Shown: positions 1-6,322, counted from the stretch's first letter. The stretch: 10,399 nucleotides of DNA from Deltaproteobacteria bacterium (GCA_003646935.1 QMLW01000028.1:1-10399), one strand, 5' to 3'. Numbers and translations are program-made. Notes: generated from the letters alone by a model not told the origin.

Positions 1-106
1 ACAACTCAGTTAATGCTGAATCCTTAACCTCTGTGAATTCTTCTTTGCAAATACGTTTCACCGCCCTCGCAGCATCCTTAACGAATCCGATAGGTAATAA
101 TAACAT
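1..106 (-). CDS. Possible hypothetical protein, partial (runs off left edge)
   Basis: On the minus strand an ATG at 106-104 opens a frame with no stop down to the window edge, about 35 codons. It begins MLLLPIGFVKDAARAV and then becomes charged and helical in character. An AAAGGGG stretch (complement of 117-123) lies 10 bases ahead of the ATG and could be a ribosome binding site. A longer version could start at the ATG at 139-137. I do not recognise the protein. A plus-strand frame (3-190) is also open here, so the coding strand is not certain. If real, the gene diverges from the antitoxin gene at 303. Confidence 0.25.
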   Translation of the reverse strand, partial: MLLLPIGFVKDAARAVKRICKEEFTEVKDSALTEL

Positions 107-191
107 ATGGGAAATACCCCTTTCTAGAGATTTCCCCATTGTTATTTATAGAAAATATAGTGGTTTGTCTACAGAAAAAAGGCATATTTAG

Positions 192-228
192 TATATTTTC
201 ACACTAATCCGTGATGAGCCAAAATATA
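192..228. promoter_or_regulatory. AT-rich inverted repeat upstream of antitoxin-like gene
   Basis: TATATTTT (192-199) is matched by its exact reverse complement AAAATATA (221-228), in an AT-rich stretch (about 140-260) that is the only spacer between the leftward ORF and the antitoxin-like gene. Antitoxins of VapBC-type modules usually repress their own promoter through such repeats, so this could be an operator, but low complexity makes chance matches likely. No convincing -35/-10 pair was found. Confidence 0.2.
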
Positions 229-302
229 TAGTAGAGGGTACATTTTCAGAAATATAGAAAATGGAAGCAGTAGAAACCTCACCCGCAAATGGAGGTTTTA
301 CA

Positions 303-548
303 ATGGGCATACAAATCATGAAGGAATTGAAGAAAAAAACCGAAGCACTTACCGCTGAAGAAAATTTGGAACTTATCGCCCATCTGGTTGCAAAAATCCG
401 TATGGCTCAAGCCGGCTCCGGCCAACACCGCAAGTGGAATGAAATCTATGGTGTTGCGCCGTATCCCCTCGCGGGCGAAGATGCACAAAGCTGGGTGACG
501 CGGACGCGACGTGAATCTGATGACCACCGGGAACAACAGTGGAAATAG
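303..548 (+). CDS. Small antitoxin-like protein (type II toxin-antitoxin, partner of a PIN toxin)
   Basis: This is an 81-residue protein. The start at 303 is chosen because GGAGG (291-295) sits 7 bases upstream; an ATG at 261 would add 14 residues without an evident binding site. Residues 5-33 form a charged amphipathic helix including LTAEENLELIAHLV, of the kind found in small antitoxins that carry a short helical N-terminal segment. The C-terminal half contains PYPLAGEDAQSWVTRTR, a pattern I associate with antitoxins encoded just before PIN-domain toxins. The following reading frame overlaps this gene by 10 bases and begins like a PIN toxin, which strongly supports the assignment. The antitoxin looks intact while its toxin is destroyed, so it is probably an orphan. 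The exact antitoxin family (VapB-like or other) is not certain. Confidence 0.6.
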   Translation: MGIQIMKELKKKTEALTAEENLELIAHLVAKIRMAQAGSGQHRKWNEIYGVAPYPLAGEDAQSWVTRTRRESDDHREQQWK

Positions 549-714
549 AGAGCAAGCACAACATCACGGATAGATTGCACAATGTGAGTCGCCTATTCCT
601 GGATACCGCACCGGTGATTTACTATGTTGAAAAGAACGAACGAATGATAGTGAAATAAAGAATGTCGTTGAACTGGATATTATTGTGCTTAGTGAGATGG
701 CTGAAGAGATATAG
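539..714 (+). pseudogene. PIN-domain (VapC-like) toxin, internally deleted remnant
   Basis: A frame starting at GTG 539, overlapping the antitoxin stop, encodes LFLDTAPVIYYVEKN (residues 19-33), the typical first strand of a PIN ribonuclease with its first metal-binding Asp (602-604), then stops at 656-658. From about 640 a different frame reads TNDSEIKNVVELDIIVL and stops at 712-714. This resembles the C-terminal end of PIN toxins, where a T-N-D motif supplies a late acidic residue. A full-length PIN toxin has about 130-150 residues; here the central part, roughly 90 residues with the other active-site acids, is missing and the frame changes at the junction. The junction lies in the short repeat GAACGAACGAAT (635-646). 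Seen: both ends. Inferred: one internal deletion of a former VapC-like gene. Confidence 0.6.
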
Positions 715-954
715 TTCGGCGGGGAGAGTCATTGAAATGGTGAGGGAGCAGATATCAAAAGACCTGCAATTCGGAAGGGGGTTGAGAAATTAGGGTTAGG
801 AGTGGCTAAAATTCAAACAAAGGCCCCTTTACTAGACCGTTATATTCTGACTCCATTTTCACTCCCACCCTTTATCTTTTTCTTCCCATAATGAAAATGG
901 ACGCTGGTAAAAAGTAAGTTTTCAGTTGATCTGATTCTGATGTACTCTGGAGTC
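715..954. other. Gene-free spacer between the PIN remnant and the RAYT remnant
   Basis: No frame here has a plausible start, binding site and protein-like sequence. The right half (about 848-955) holds nested inverted repeats and a pyrimidine-rich run (862-887), annotated separately. Nothing recognisable is seen in 715-845. Confidence 0.5.
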
Positions 955-955
955 A
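848..955. repeat. Nested inverted repeats next to the RAYT start
   Basis: The outer pair is TGACTCCA (848-855) with TGGAGTCA (948-955), the second copy ending on the first base of the RAYT ATG. The inner pair is CCATTTTCA (853-861) with TGAAAATGG (892-900), separated by 30 mostly pyrimidine bases. RAYT transposases are commonly flanked by short palindromic REP sequences, so these may be remains of the matching repeat or a regulatory structure. Both pairs are exact, but their arms are short. Confidence 0.35.
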
Positions 956-1332
956 TGCCAAGACAAGCCCGCCTGGATACTTGTCCTGCCTCATACAGGC
1001 GCGCGGTGTCCTGCACCACATCATGATCCGGGGTATCGAGCGCCGAAGAATATTCGCAAACGACCCTGGCCCAGACCTGATTCTGTACGCAAATGGCAAG
1101 TGATAGTCTTCCATGTTAAGAATCCATGGCGTGAGTTCGGAATAGTACTCATCGCGCCAGGGCGGGCAGGGACCGGTAGGATTTCCTGAAGCGCCTTTCG
1201 AATCTCCTGCCTTAAAGTGAAACTGCCTGTTACGCATGGGTGTTCATCCCAAATCATGCCAATTTCCTCTTTCGAACAGGACTCATTCCCCTTGCCTCGA
1301 TAACGAGAAGGCTCCATTCGTATGCTTCATCG
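955..1332 (+). pseudogene. REP-associated tyrosine transposase (RAYT, Y1_Tnp superfamily), degraded
   Basis: Three pieces in two successive frame changes rebuild the N-terminal half of a RAYT: MPRQARLD (955-978); GVLHHIMIRGIERRRIFAND (1005-1064); and DFLKRLSNLLP, then SETACYAWVFIPNHANFLF, on to RRLHSYA (1180-1326). The usual family sequence runs LD-x-P-G-V-L-H-H and IF-x-x-D-R-x-D-F, so about 20 bases are inserted in 979-1004 and about 106 bases in 1065-1170, which together account for both frame changes. Within the last piece are a TAG (1177-1179) and a TAA (1213-1215). The HUH-type motif normally reads PNHAHFL; here the second His is Asn (1261-1263). Homology ends near 1332, so the C-terminal half with the rest of the catalytic domain is absent. 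Dead gene; strong recognition of the family. Confidence 0.75.
1065..1170. mobile_element. 106-bp insertion inside the RAYT remnant
   Basis: The segment interrupts the RAYT reading exactly between ...FAND and the following R-x-D-F, and is flanked on both sides by GAC (1062-1064 and 1171-1173), as a 3-bp target duplication would be. Its ends are CCTG (1065-1068) and CAGG (1167-1170), and CCCTGGC (1064-1070) is the reverse complement of GCCAGGG (1156-1162). Its last ten bases, GGCGGGCAGG, recur at 10331-10340 in the hairpin repeat near the right edge. No gene fits inside; one minus-strand frame is open across it, which is not unusual at this length. A small non-autonomous palindromic element is an inference; random insertion of unrelated DNA is the alternative. 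Confidence 0.35.
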
Positions 1333-1339
1333 GACGGAT

Positions 1340-1450
1340 AGGAAAAGAAATCCGCTGACAGGTTTTGTCAGATGTGGTAAATGCGGGAGACTATTGAGTG
1401 CTTACTATGTGCAAGGGCTCGACGCCTTTGAGGAGGATGAGACAGGTTGA
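1340..1450 (+). pseudogene. Serine recombinase zinc-ribbon fragment
   Basis: The frame open from ATG 1322 to TGA 1448-1450 contains NPLTGFVRCGKCGRLLS (1349-1399) followed by AYYVQG. This matches the recombinase zinc beta ribbon found in the middle of large serine recombinases of phage and mobile elements, with its first CxxC at 1373-1384. The catalytic resolvase domain, the second cysteine pair and the C-terminal coiled coil are all missing, and the reading ends DAFEEDETG before the stop. It abuts the RAYT remnant in a different frame. The stop codon TGA shares its last base with the bamA ATG (TGATG at 1448-1452). Recognition rests on one short motif, so another zinc ribbon protein is possible. 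Confidence 0.45.
1431..1436 (+). promoter_or_regulatory. Ribosome binding site for bamA
   Basis: AGGAGG is a full Shine-Dalgarno core, 13 bases before ATG 1450 and 10 bases before TTG 1447. Spacing slightly favours the TTG, codon choice the ATG; the two proteins differ by one residue. It lies inside the recombinase fragment frame. Confidence 0.5.
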
Positions 1451-4167
1451 TGAACACCGCAAGCTCGACAAACACTGAGGTGGTACCAGATCGAAATAGA
1501 TTCCCCTATTGCTGCCATCTGTTTTCGGGCCTGCTCATACCCCTGGTTTTCATCACTCTCGTAATGCCAACCCTTGTAGCGGCCCAGTCAAAGGACAAGG
1601 TGGCCGTCCTTCCCTTTACGCTCCACATGATGAAGCCGGCCGATCATCTCTCCTTGGGGCTGCAGAACATGCTGACCGCGCGTTTGGCCGGCAAGGGATT
1701 TGAACTCGTGGAGCCCGATACCCTAAACAAGGGAAGCATCTCCAAGATACGGGCTTCTGATGTGGATCAGCTCAGGAAGGTTGCCAGGAAAATGGAAATC
1801 GATTGGGTGATCGGAGGAAGCCTCACCCAGATTGGAGATACCATCAGTCTTGACCTCACCATGATACCGGCAATAGCCAGCAGGAACATCCTGTCGGTGT
1901 TCGTTGAGGGAGAAACCATAGATGAGGTCCCCGAGGTGATCGAGAGGGCGGCGGTGATGGTTGCGAACCGGATCGAAGGCATTGCGCAGATAGAAACGGT
2001 TTCGGTTCAGGGAAATAAACGCATTGAAGAGGACGCGATCCTCGCCGTCATCGAGAGTCAGGAGGGAACGCTCTATGATCCGGCGCTGCTCGATAAGGAA
2101 CTTAAATCCATCTACCAAATGGGTTATTTCGAGGATGTCCAGATAGATGTAGATGAGGGGCCGAGGGGCAAAATCGTCATCTTCAAGGTGGTGGAGAAGC
2201 CCTCGATTGGAGAAATCAGGTTTGAGGGAAACGAGAACATAGACGAGAAGGATCTCAAGGAAGCCCTGGGCATCAGGGAATACTCCATCGTGAACATGAA
2301 GGAGATCAAGGACAGCATCGAGCGGTTACGGGACCATTACCATGAGAAGCGGTACTATCAGGTGGAGATAACCGAGAGGATCGAGGAGCTTCCCAACAAC
2401 GAGGTGGCACTTATCTATAAGATAGAGGAGGGCAAGAAGGCCTACATCCGGAAGATTGCATTTGTGGGCAACGATCACTTTACCGAGGAGGAACTCAAGG
2501 ACGTTATGGAGACGAGCGAGAAGGGGTTTTTCTCCTTTTTCACGCACTCGGGTTACCTCGATAAAAAGGAGTTGGAAAGCGATACCTTCAAGCTCACCTC
2601 ATTTTACCACAACCACGGCTACATAAAGGCAAAGATCGGGGAACCCGAGATCTCCTACAAGGAAGAAGAGGGTATTACGATTACGATCACCGTTGATGAG
2701 GGGCCCCAGTATGCCGTGCGCAATATCAGCATTGAGGGAGATTTGATCAAAGAGCCCGATGAGCTTATGCAGGATCTCAAGATCGTAGATGAGGAGGTAT
2801 ATAACAGGGAGGTTATCAGGGCCGATGCACTAGGTCTGAGCGAGATTTATGCGGATGAAGGCTATGCCTTTGTGGATGTCTTTCCCAAGATAGAAGAGGA
2901 CGACGAGGAGCGGAAGGTTGATATTACCTACCGGATTTCCAAGGGAAGCAAGGTGAGGTTTGAGAGGATAACCATCACCGGGAATGACCTGACCAGGGAT
3001 AAGGTGATCCGGCGAGAGCTCCAGGTGATTGAAGGGGGATACTTCAGCGGCAGGAAGATAAAGAGGAGCACCCAGAACCTCTACCGGCTCGGCTTTTTCG
3101 AGAATGTGGAGATTGACACGAAAAAGGGGAGCAGCGATGAGTTGATGAACCTTGAGGTACACGTTGAGGAGAGGCCGACGGGTATGTTGTCGTTCGGCAT
3201 TGGATATAGCTCGGTGGAGCGGACCATGGGAATGCTGGAGTTGTCCAAGAGCAACCTCTTTGGCCTCGGGCAGATAGTATCGGCGAGGGCGAGCGTGAGC
3301 GCCAAGGCTACGAGGTATACCCTGAGCTTTACCGAGCCGTGGCTGTTCGAGAAGCCCATTTCGGCGGGCATCGATCTCTATGACTGGGAGTACGATTATG
3401 ACGAATATACCAAGCATAGCAGGGGAGGCAAGCTGAAGTTCGGATTTCCGCTGGGATTCGAGTTTATGAGGGGATCGGTTATCTACACCCATGATAATGC
3501 CGAGATCACGGATGTATCGGAGACAGCCGCCCAGATCATACAGGATATGAAGGGAGAAAATCTCACCAGAAGTGTAACCCTCGGCACTTCGAGGGACAGC
3601 AGGGATAGAAGGTTTAACGCGCGGAGGGGATCCGTAAACTCGCTGTCAATAGAGTATGCAGGAGGGGCCCTGGAAGGCGATAACTACTTTACCAAATACA
3701 GGGCGCGGTCGGCTTGGTTTTTCCCCCTGTTCCAGGACTCCTCCTTTTCCGTTCAGGGCAAATGGGGTTTTGTTGAACAGCGGCCAGGGGGAAAATTGCC
3801 GATTTATGAGAAATTTACCTTAGGGGGGATGAACACGGTGCGGGGATTCGACTATGGGTCCATTTCACCAATTGACCCGATGACCGGCGATAGGATCGGG
3901 GGGGAAAAGATGATGGTCTACAATGCCGAGTTCCGGTTTCCGCTCCAGAAAGAGCAAGGAGTGGTGGGTGTACTGTTCTTTGATGCAGGGAACGTATTCA
4001 CCAAGGATGAATCCTATACCTTTGACGGTATCAGGCGAAGCGCTGGCATGGGCATTCGATGGTATACGCCGGTTGGGCCGCTGAGATTGGAGTGGGGGTA
4101 TAACCTGGATAAAAAACCGGGCGAACCAGCGAGCAACTGGGAGTTCACCATAGGGACGCCATTCTAA
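1450..4167 (+). CDS. bamA: BamA, outer membrane protein assembly factor (Omp85), with extra N-terminal domain
   Basis: BamA is the central outer-membrane component of the BAM machine that folds and inserts beta-barrel proteins. The protein has 905 residues, longer than the roughly 800 of E. coli BamA. After a signal peptide (hydrophobic core about 25-44, likely cleavage after VAA) comes a domain at about 50-176 beginning KVAVLPF and containing WVIGGSLTQIGDTISLDL, resembling TolB-N/FlgO/CsgG-like periplasmic domains. Five POTRA domains follow (about 178-251, 252-329, 330-418, 419-499, 500-576), each with the G-N/G-D turn and GYF/GFF motifs, then the 16-strand barrel from 577. The barrel holds the VRGF motif (797-800) of the lid loop and ends in Phe, the usual barrel signal. 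Start chosen at ATG 1450; TTG 1447 is an alternative. First gene of the operon, 110 bases ahead of ompH. Confidence 0.96.
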   Translation: MNTASSTNTEVVPDRNRFPYCCHLFSGLLIPLVFITLVMPTLVAAQSKDKVAVLPFTLHMMKPADHLSLGLQNMLTARLAGKGFELVEPDTLNKGSISKIRASDVDQLRKVARKMEIDWVIGGSLTQIGDTISLDLTMIPAIASRNILSVFVEGETIDEVPEVIERAAVMVANRIEGIAQIETVSVQGNKRIEEDAILAVIESQEGTLYDPALLDKELKSIYQMGYFEDVQIDVDEGPRGKIVIFKVVEKPSIGEIRFEGNENIDEKDLKEALGIREYSIVNMKEIKDSIERLRDHYHEKRYYQVEITERIEELPNNEVALIYKIEEGKKAYIRKIAFVGNDHFTEEELKDVMETSEKGFFSFFTHSGYLDKKELESDTFKLTSFYHNHGYIKAKIGEPEISYKEEEGITITITVDEGPQYAVRNISIEGDLIKEPDELMQDLKIVDEEVYNREVIRADALGLSEIYADEGYAFVDVFPKIEEDDEERKVDITYRISKGSKVRFERITITGNDLTRDKVIRRELQVIEGGYFSGRKIKRSTQNLYRLGFFENVEIDTKKGSSDELMNLEVHVEERPTGMLSFGIGYSSVERTMGMLELSKSNLFGLGQIVSARASVSAKATRYTLSFTEPWLFEKPISAGIDLYDWEYDYDEYTKHSRGGKLKFGFPLGFEFMRGSVIYTHDNAEITDVSETAAQIIQDMKGENLTRSVTLGTSRDSRDRRFNARRGSVNSLSIEYAGGALEGDNYFTKYRARSAWFFPLFQDSSFSVQGKWGFVEQRPGGKLPIYEKFTLGGMNTVRGFDYGSISPIDPMTGDRIGGEKMMVYNAEFRFPLQKEQGVVGVLFFDAGNVFTKDESYTFDGIRRSAGMGIRWYTPVGPLRLEWGYNLDKKPGEPASNWEFTIGTPF

Positions 4168-4184
4168 GGATTGTCCATGGTCAG

Positions 4185-4214
4185 TTGACTAAGAAAAGGG
4201 GAATAGGGTAAGAT
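4185..4214 (+). promoter_or_regulatory. Candidate sigma-70-type promoter before ompH
   Basis: TTGACT (4185-4190) and TAAGAT (4209-4214) are separated by 18 bases, matching the -35 and -10 consensus at 5/6 and 4/6 positions. It lies in the only sizeable spacer of the operon (4168-4277), where an internal promoter would let ompH and the lpx genes be expressed apart from bamA. Based on consensus resemblance only. Confidence 0.3.
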
Positions 4215-4241
4215 CCGGGGCCAGATCTATCTGGTTACCGG
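4215..4241. repeat. Small hairpin in the bamA-ompH spacer
   Basis: CCAGAT (4221-4226) and ATCTGG (4229-4234) are exact inverted copies, giving a 5-bp stem with a 4-base loop. A CCGG on each side (4215-4218 and 4238-4241) could extend it past a small internal loop. No T-run follows, so it is not a typical terminator; it may stabilise the downstream mRNA or act as a protein site next to the candidate promoter. Confidence 0.35.
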
Positions 4242-4277
4242 TACTTGATACAAACTACTGTAATAATGGAGTTAACC

Positions 4278-4826
4278 ATGAGAAAGTGTGTTGTTTTTGC
4301 AACAACTGTTGCCCTGATTCTCTGCGTCCACGGCATGGCCTTCGGGCAGGAGCTTACCAGGCTTGGGGTAATCGACCTTCAAAGGTGCCTTCAGGAATCA
4401 ATGGAGGGGAAACGAGCAACTGAGCTGCTGAAGCAAAAGAAGGCCGAGCTCCAGAGCAAGCTCAACGAGAAGCAGCAGGAACTAATGGGGTTGAGGAGGG
4501 AGTTCGAGAAACAGTCCATGATGTTGAGTATGGACGCCCAAGAGACCAAGAGAAGGGTTGTTGAGAGAAAGGCCAGGGAGTTGGAGTACTACTTGCAGGA
4601 TTTGAATGAGGAGATGGCCAGGGCCCAAGATCGGGAGAAAAAGAGGATCTTTGATGAGCTCGGCACGGTTATTGAAACCATCGGCTCAGAGGGAGGCTAC
4701 GCAATGATCCTGGAGAAGCGGTCGGGAGGAGTGCTGTATTGGAATAAGGCAATCGATATCACCGATCAGGTGATTGAGGCATACGATAAGTTAAAGCAAG
4801 GGCAGAACGAGAAGATTGGTGAATAG
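4278..4826 (+). CDS. skp: Skp/OmpH family periplasmic chaperone
   Basis: This is a periplasmic holdase that binds unfolded outer-membrane proteins and hands them to BamA. The 182-residue precursor starts MRKCVVFATT; residues 1-23 form a signal peptide ending AFG before QE. The mature part opens with LGVIDLQRCLQES, the usual OmpH family start (a beta strand plus V-D-x-x-x). Residues about 45-130 are a long, charged coiled coil rich in Glu, Lys, Arg and Gln (the tentacle helices), and the chain closes with a strand region YAMILEKRSGGVLYWN that completes the trimerisation body. The start at 4278 is chosen because GGAG (4268-4271) lies 6 bases upstream and because it fits the signal peptide; TTG 4245 and ATG 4266 lie in frame but are poorer. 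Directly downstream of bamA, as in many Gram-negative genomes. Confidence 0.92.
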   Translation: MRKCVVFATTVALILCVHGMAFGQELTRLGVIDLQRCLQESMEGKRATELLKQKKAELQSKLNEKQQELMGLRREFEKQSMMLSMDAQETKRRVVERKARELEYYLQDLNEEMARAQDREKKRIFDELGTVIETIGSEGGYAMILEKRSGGVLYWNKAIDITDQVIEAYDKLKQGQNEKIGE

Positions 4827-4828
4827 CC

Positions 4829-5872
4829 TTGGAGGTAACCCTTAAGCATATTGCGGAATCGGTAGGCGGTACCGTAGTGGGAGATGTTTCCATTGTTATC
4901 AGGGGGATCGGCTCCCTCGCCCTGGCCAAGGAGGGAGAGATTTCATTTCTGGCTGACCCGGGCCTGCGGGATCAGCTCCGGACCACAAGGGCATCTGCCG
5001 TTATGGTAAAGACGCATACCGATCTCTTTCCTGGGTCGCAATTAGTGGTACCTGATCCGTACCTGGCGTATGCACGGGTGGCAGCCATGTTTGCCCCCCC
5101 TGTCCCTCGGTTTGAGGGCGTGAGCGAGAGGGCCGTAATCGGTGAAGGGGTTGTTATGGGAAAGGGGGTCTCCGTCTACCCCTTGGTGTACATAGGAAGG
5201 GATGCGGTGATCGGCGATGAGGTAACCCTATTTCCCGGCGTCTATATCGGGGACGGGGTTCGCGTGGGAGGGGGCACGGTTGTTTATCCGAACGTATCGA
5301 TACTGCCGAACTGCATCATAGGTAGAAACGTTATTATCCATGCGGGCAGTGTTATCGGAAGCGATGGTTTTGGCTACGCCAGAGATGGCGATGTGAGCGT
5401 CAAGATTCCTCAAACGGGCACCGTGGAGATAGGAGATGAGGTAGAAATCGGGGCGAATAACGCAATCGACAGGGCGTCACTGGGGAAGACCGTGATTGAG
5501 AAGGGGGTAAAGACGGATAATCTCGTTCAGATCGGGCATAATGTCGTAATCGGTGAACATACGATTATCGTGGCCCAGGTCGGCATTGCGGGGAGTACCA
5601 CGATCGGCAGGAATGTTATCATAGGGCCGCAGACAGGGATTATCGATCACCTCGAGATAGGGGATCGGGCAACGGTGGTTGGAGGATCCGGGGTTTTAAA
5701 ATCCATTCCCGCAGGCGAGGTGGTCGCGGGATTTCCAAGTATGTCCCATCGGCTCTGGTTGAAAACGAGGGGGCATATCCGGAGGCTCCCCGACTATTCC
5801 GCGAAGCTGAAGGAGCTGGACAAGAGGATCCGAGAACTGGAACAACAACAGGAAAAGGAGCGACAAGGGTAA
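4829..5872 (+). CDS. lpxD: UDP-3-O-(3-hydroxyacyl)glucosamine N-acyltransferase LpxD
   Basis: LpxD performs the third step of lipid A synthesis, moving a 3-hydroxyacyl chain from ACP to the 2-amino group of UDP-3-O-acyl-glucosamine in the cytoplasm. The protein has 347 residues. The N-terminal uridine-binding domain (1-100) includes GEISFLAD (36-43). A left-handed beta-helix of hexapeptide repeats follows (about 100-290), with the catalytic His in QIGHNVVIGEHT (His237, equivalent to E. coli His239). A C-terminal helical part ends in a Gln/Glu/Lys-rich coiled coil (322-345). The start is TTG at 4829, only 2 bases after the ompH stop and without a strong binding site, so translation is probably coupled to ompH. 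No in-frame ATG is near enough to replace it without cutting the uridine-binding domain. The stop overlaps the fabZ start by one base (TAATG). Confidence 0.97.
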   Translation: MEVTLKHIAESVGGTVVGDVSIVIRGIGSLALAKEGEISFLADPGLRDQLRTTRASAVMVKTHTDLFPGSQLVVPDPYLAYARVAAMFAPPVPRFEGVSERAVIGEGVVMGKGVSVYPLVYIGRDAVIGDEVTLFPGVYIGDGVRVGGGTVVYPNVSILPNCIIGRNVIIHAGSVIGSDGFGYARDGDVSVKIPQTGTVEIGDEVEIGANNAIDRASLGKTVIEKGVKTDNLVQIGHNVVIGEHTIIVAQVGIAGSTTIGRNVIIGPQTGIIDHLEIGDRATVVGGSGVLKSIPAGEVVAGFPSMSHRLWLKTRGHIRRLPDYSAKLKELDKRIRELEQQQEKERQG

Positions 5873-6318
5873 TGGACTTACCATTGACCTACCAGGATAT
5901 CATACAGATATTGCCTCACAGGCCCCCGTTTCTTCTCGTTGATTTGATCATGGAACTCGAACTGGGTGAGCGGGTTGTAGGCATCAAAAACGTAACCATT
6001 GACGAGCCTTTCTTCGAGGGTCATTTTCCTGGAAACCCCATTATGCCCGGCGTCTTGGTAATAGAGGCCATGGCTCAGGTGGGGGGAATTCTGGCGAGGT
6101 TATCGGTACCGGAGAGCATGAACCTGGATGCGAGCAAGGCCATTTACTTCGCCGCGATTGATAAGGTGAAGTTTCGCAGGCCGGTGGTTCCCGGCGACCA
6201 GATCGTCTTTGAGCTTACCGCCATGAGAAAGGGCACCAAGATATGGAAGATGAAGGGAAAGGCGATAGTACAGGAGGAAATCGTGGCTGAGGCCGAATTA
6301 GTGGCTGCGATAGGGTAA
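5872..6318 (+). CDS. fabZ: 3-hydroxyacyl-ACP dehydratase FabZ
   Basis: FabZ removes water from 3-hydroxyacyl-ACP to give trans-2-enoyl-ACP during fatty-acid elongation. The same 3-hydroxyacyl-ACPs feed LpxA and LpxD, so its place between lpxD and lpxA couples phospholipid and lipid A supply, a common arrangement. It has 148 residues, the normal length, forming one hot-dog fold. Near the start is LPHRPPFLLVD (14-24), the family signature. The catalytic His51 lies in GHFPGNPIMPGV and the catalytic Glu65 in VIEAMAQ. Nothing is missing. The ATG at 5872 overlaps the lpxD stop by one base, and GGAG within lpxD (5856-5859) is 12 bases upstream, so reinitiation after lpxD is likely. Confidence 0.97.
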   Translation: MDLPLTYQDIIQILPHRPPFLLVDLIMELELGERVVGIKNVTIDEPFFEGHFPGNPIMPGVLVIEAMAQVGGILARLSVPESMNLDASKAIYFAAIDKVKFRRPVVPGDQIVFELTAMRKGTKIWKMKGKAIVQEEIVAEAELVAAIG

Positions 6319-6322
6319 GGGT

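Noticed and set aside
3..190. Plus-strand frame open from the left edge to TAG 188-190
   Set aside because: It could be a gene end, but the sequence is Asn/Ser-rich with no recognisable motif, and the opposite strand offers an ATG with a plausible binding site. Undecided, so not listed as a gene.
953..1317. Two overlapping minus-strand frames (about 94-98 codons)
   Set aside because: They lie opposite the RAYT remnant, whose plus-strand pieces are recognisable. The minus-strand sequences match nothing I know and have no binding sites, so they are antisense shadows.
1365..1394. TTGTCA followed by GACTAT as a bamA promoter
   Set aside because: The -10 match is only 3 of 6, and both elements lie within the recombinase fragment. 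Not strong enough to report as a promoter.
2830..3492. Long minus-strand open frame (220 codons) opposite bamA
   Set aside because: The plus strand clearly encodes POTRA and barrel segments. The antisense frame follows from codon bias and has no recognisable content.
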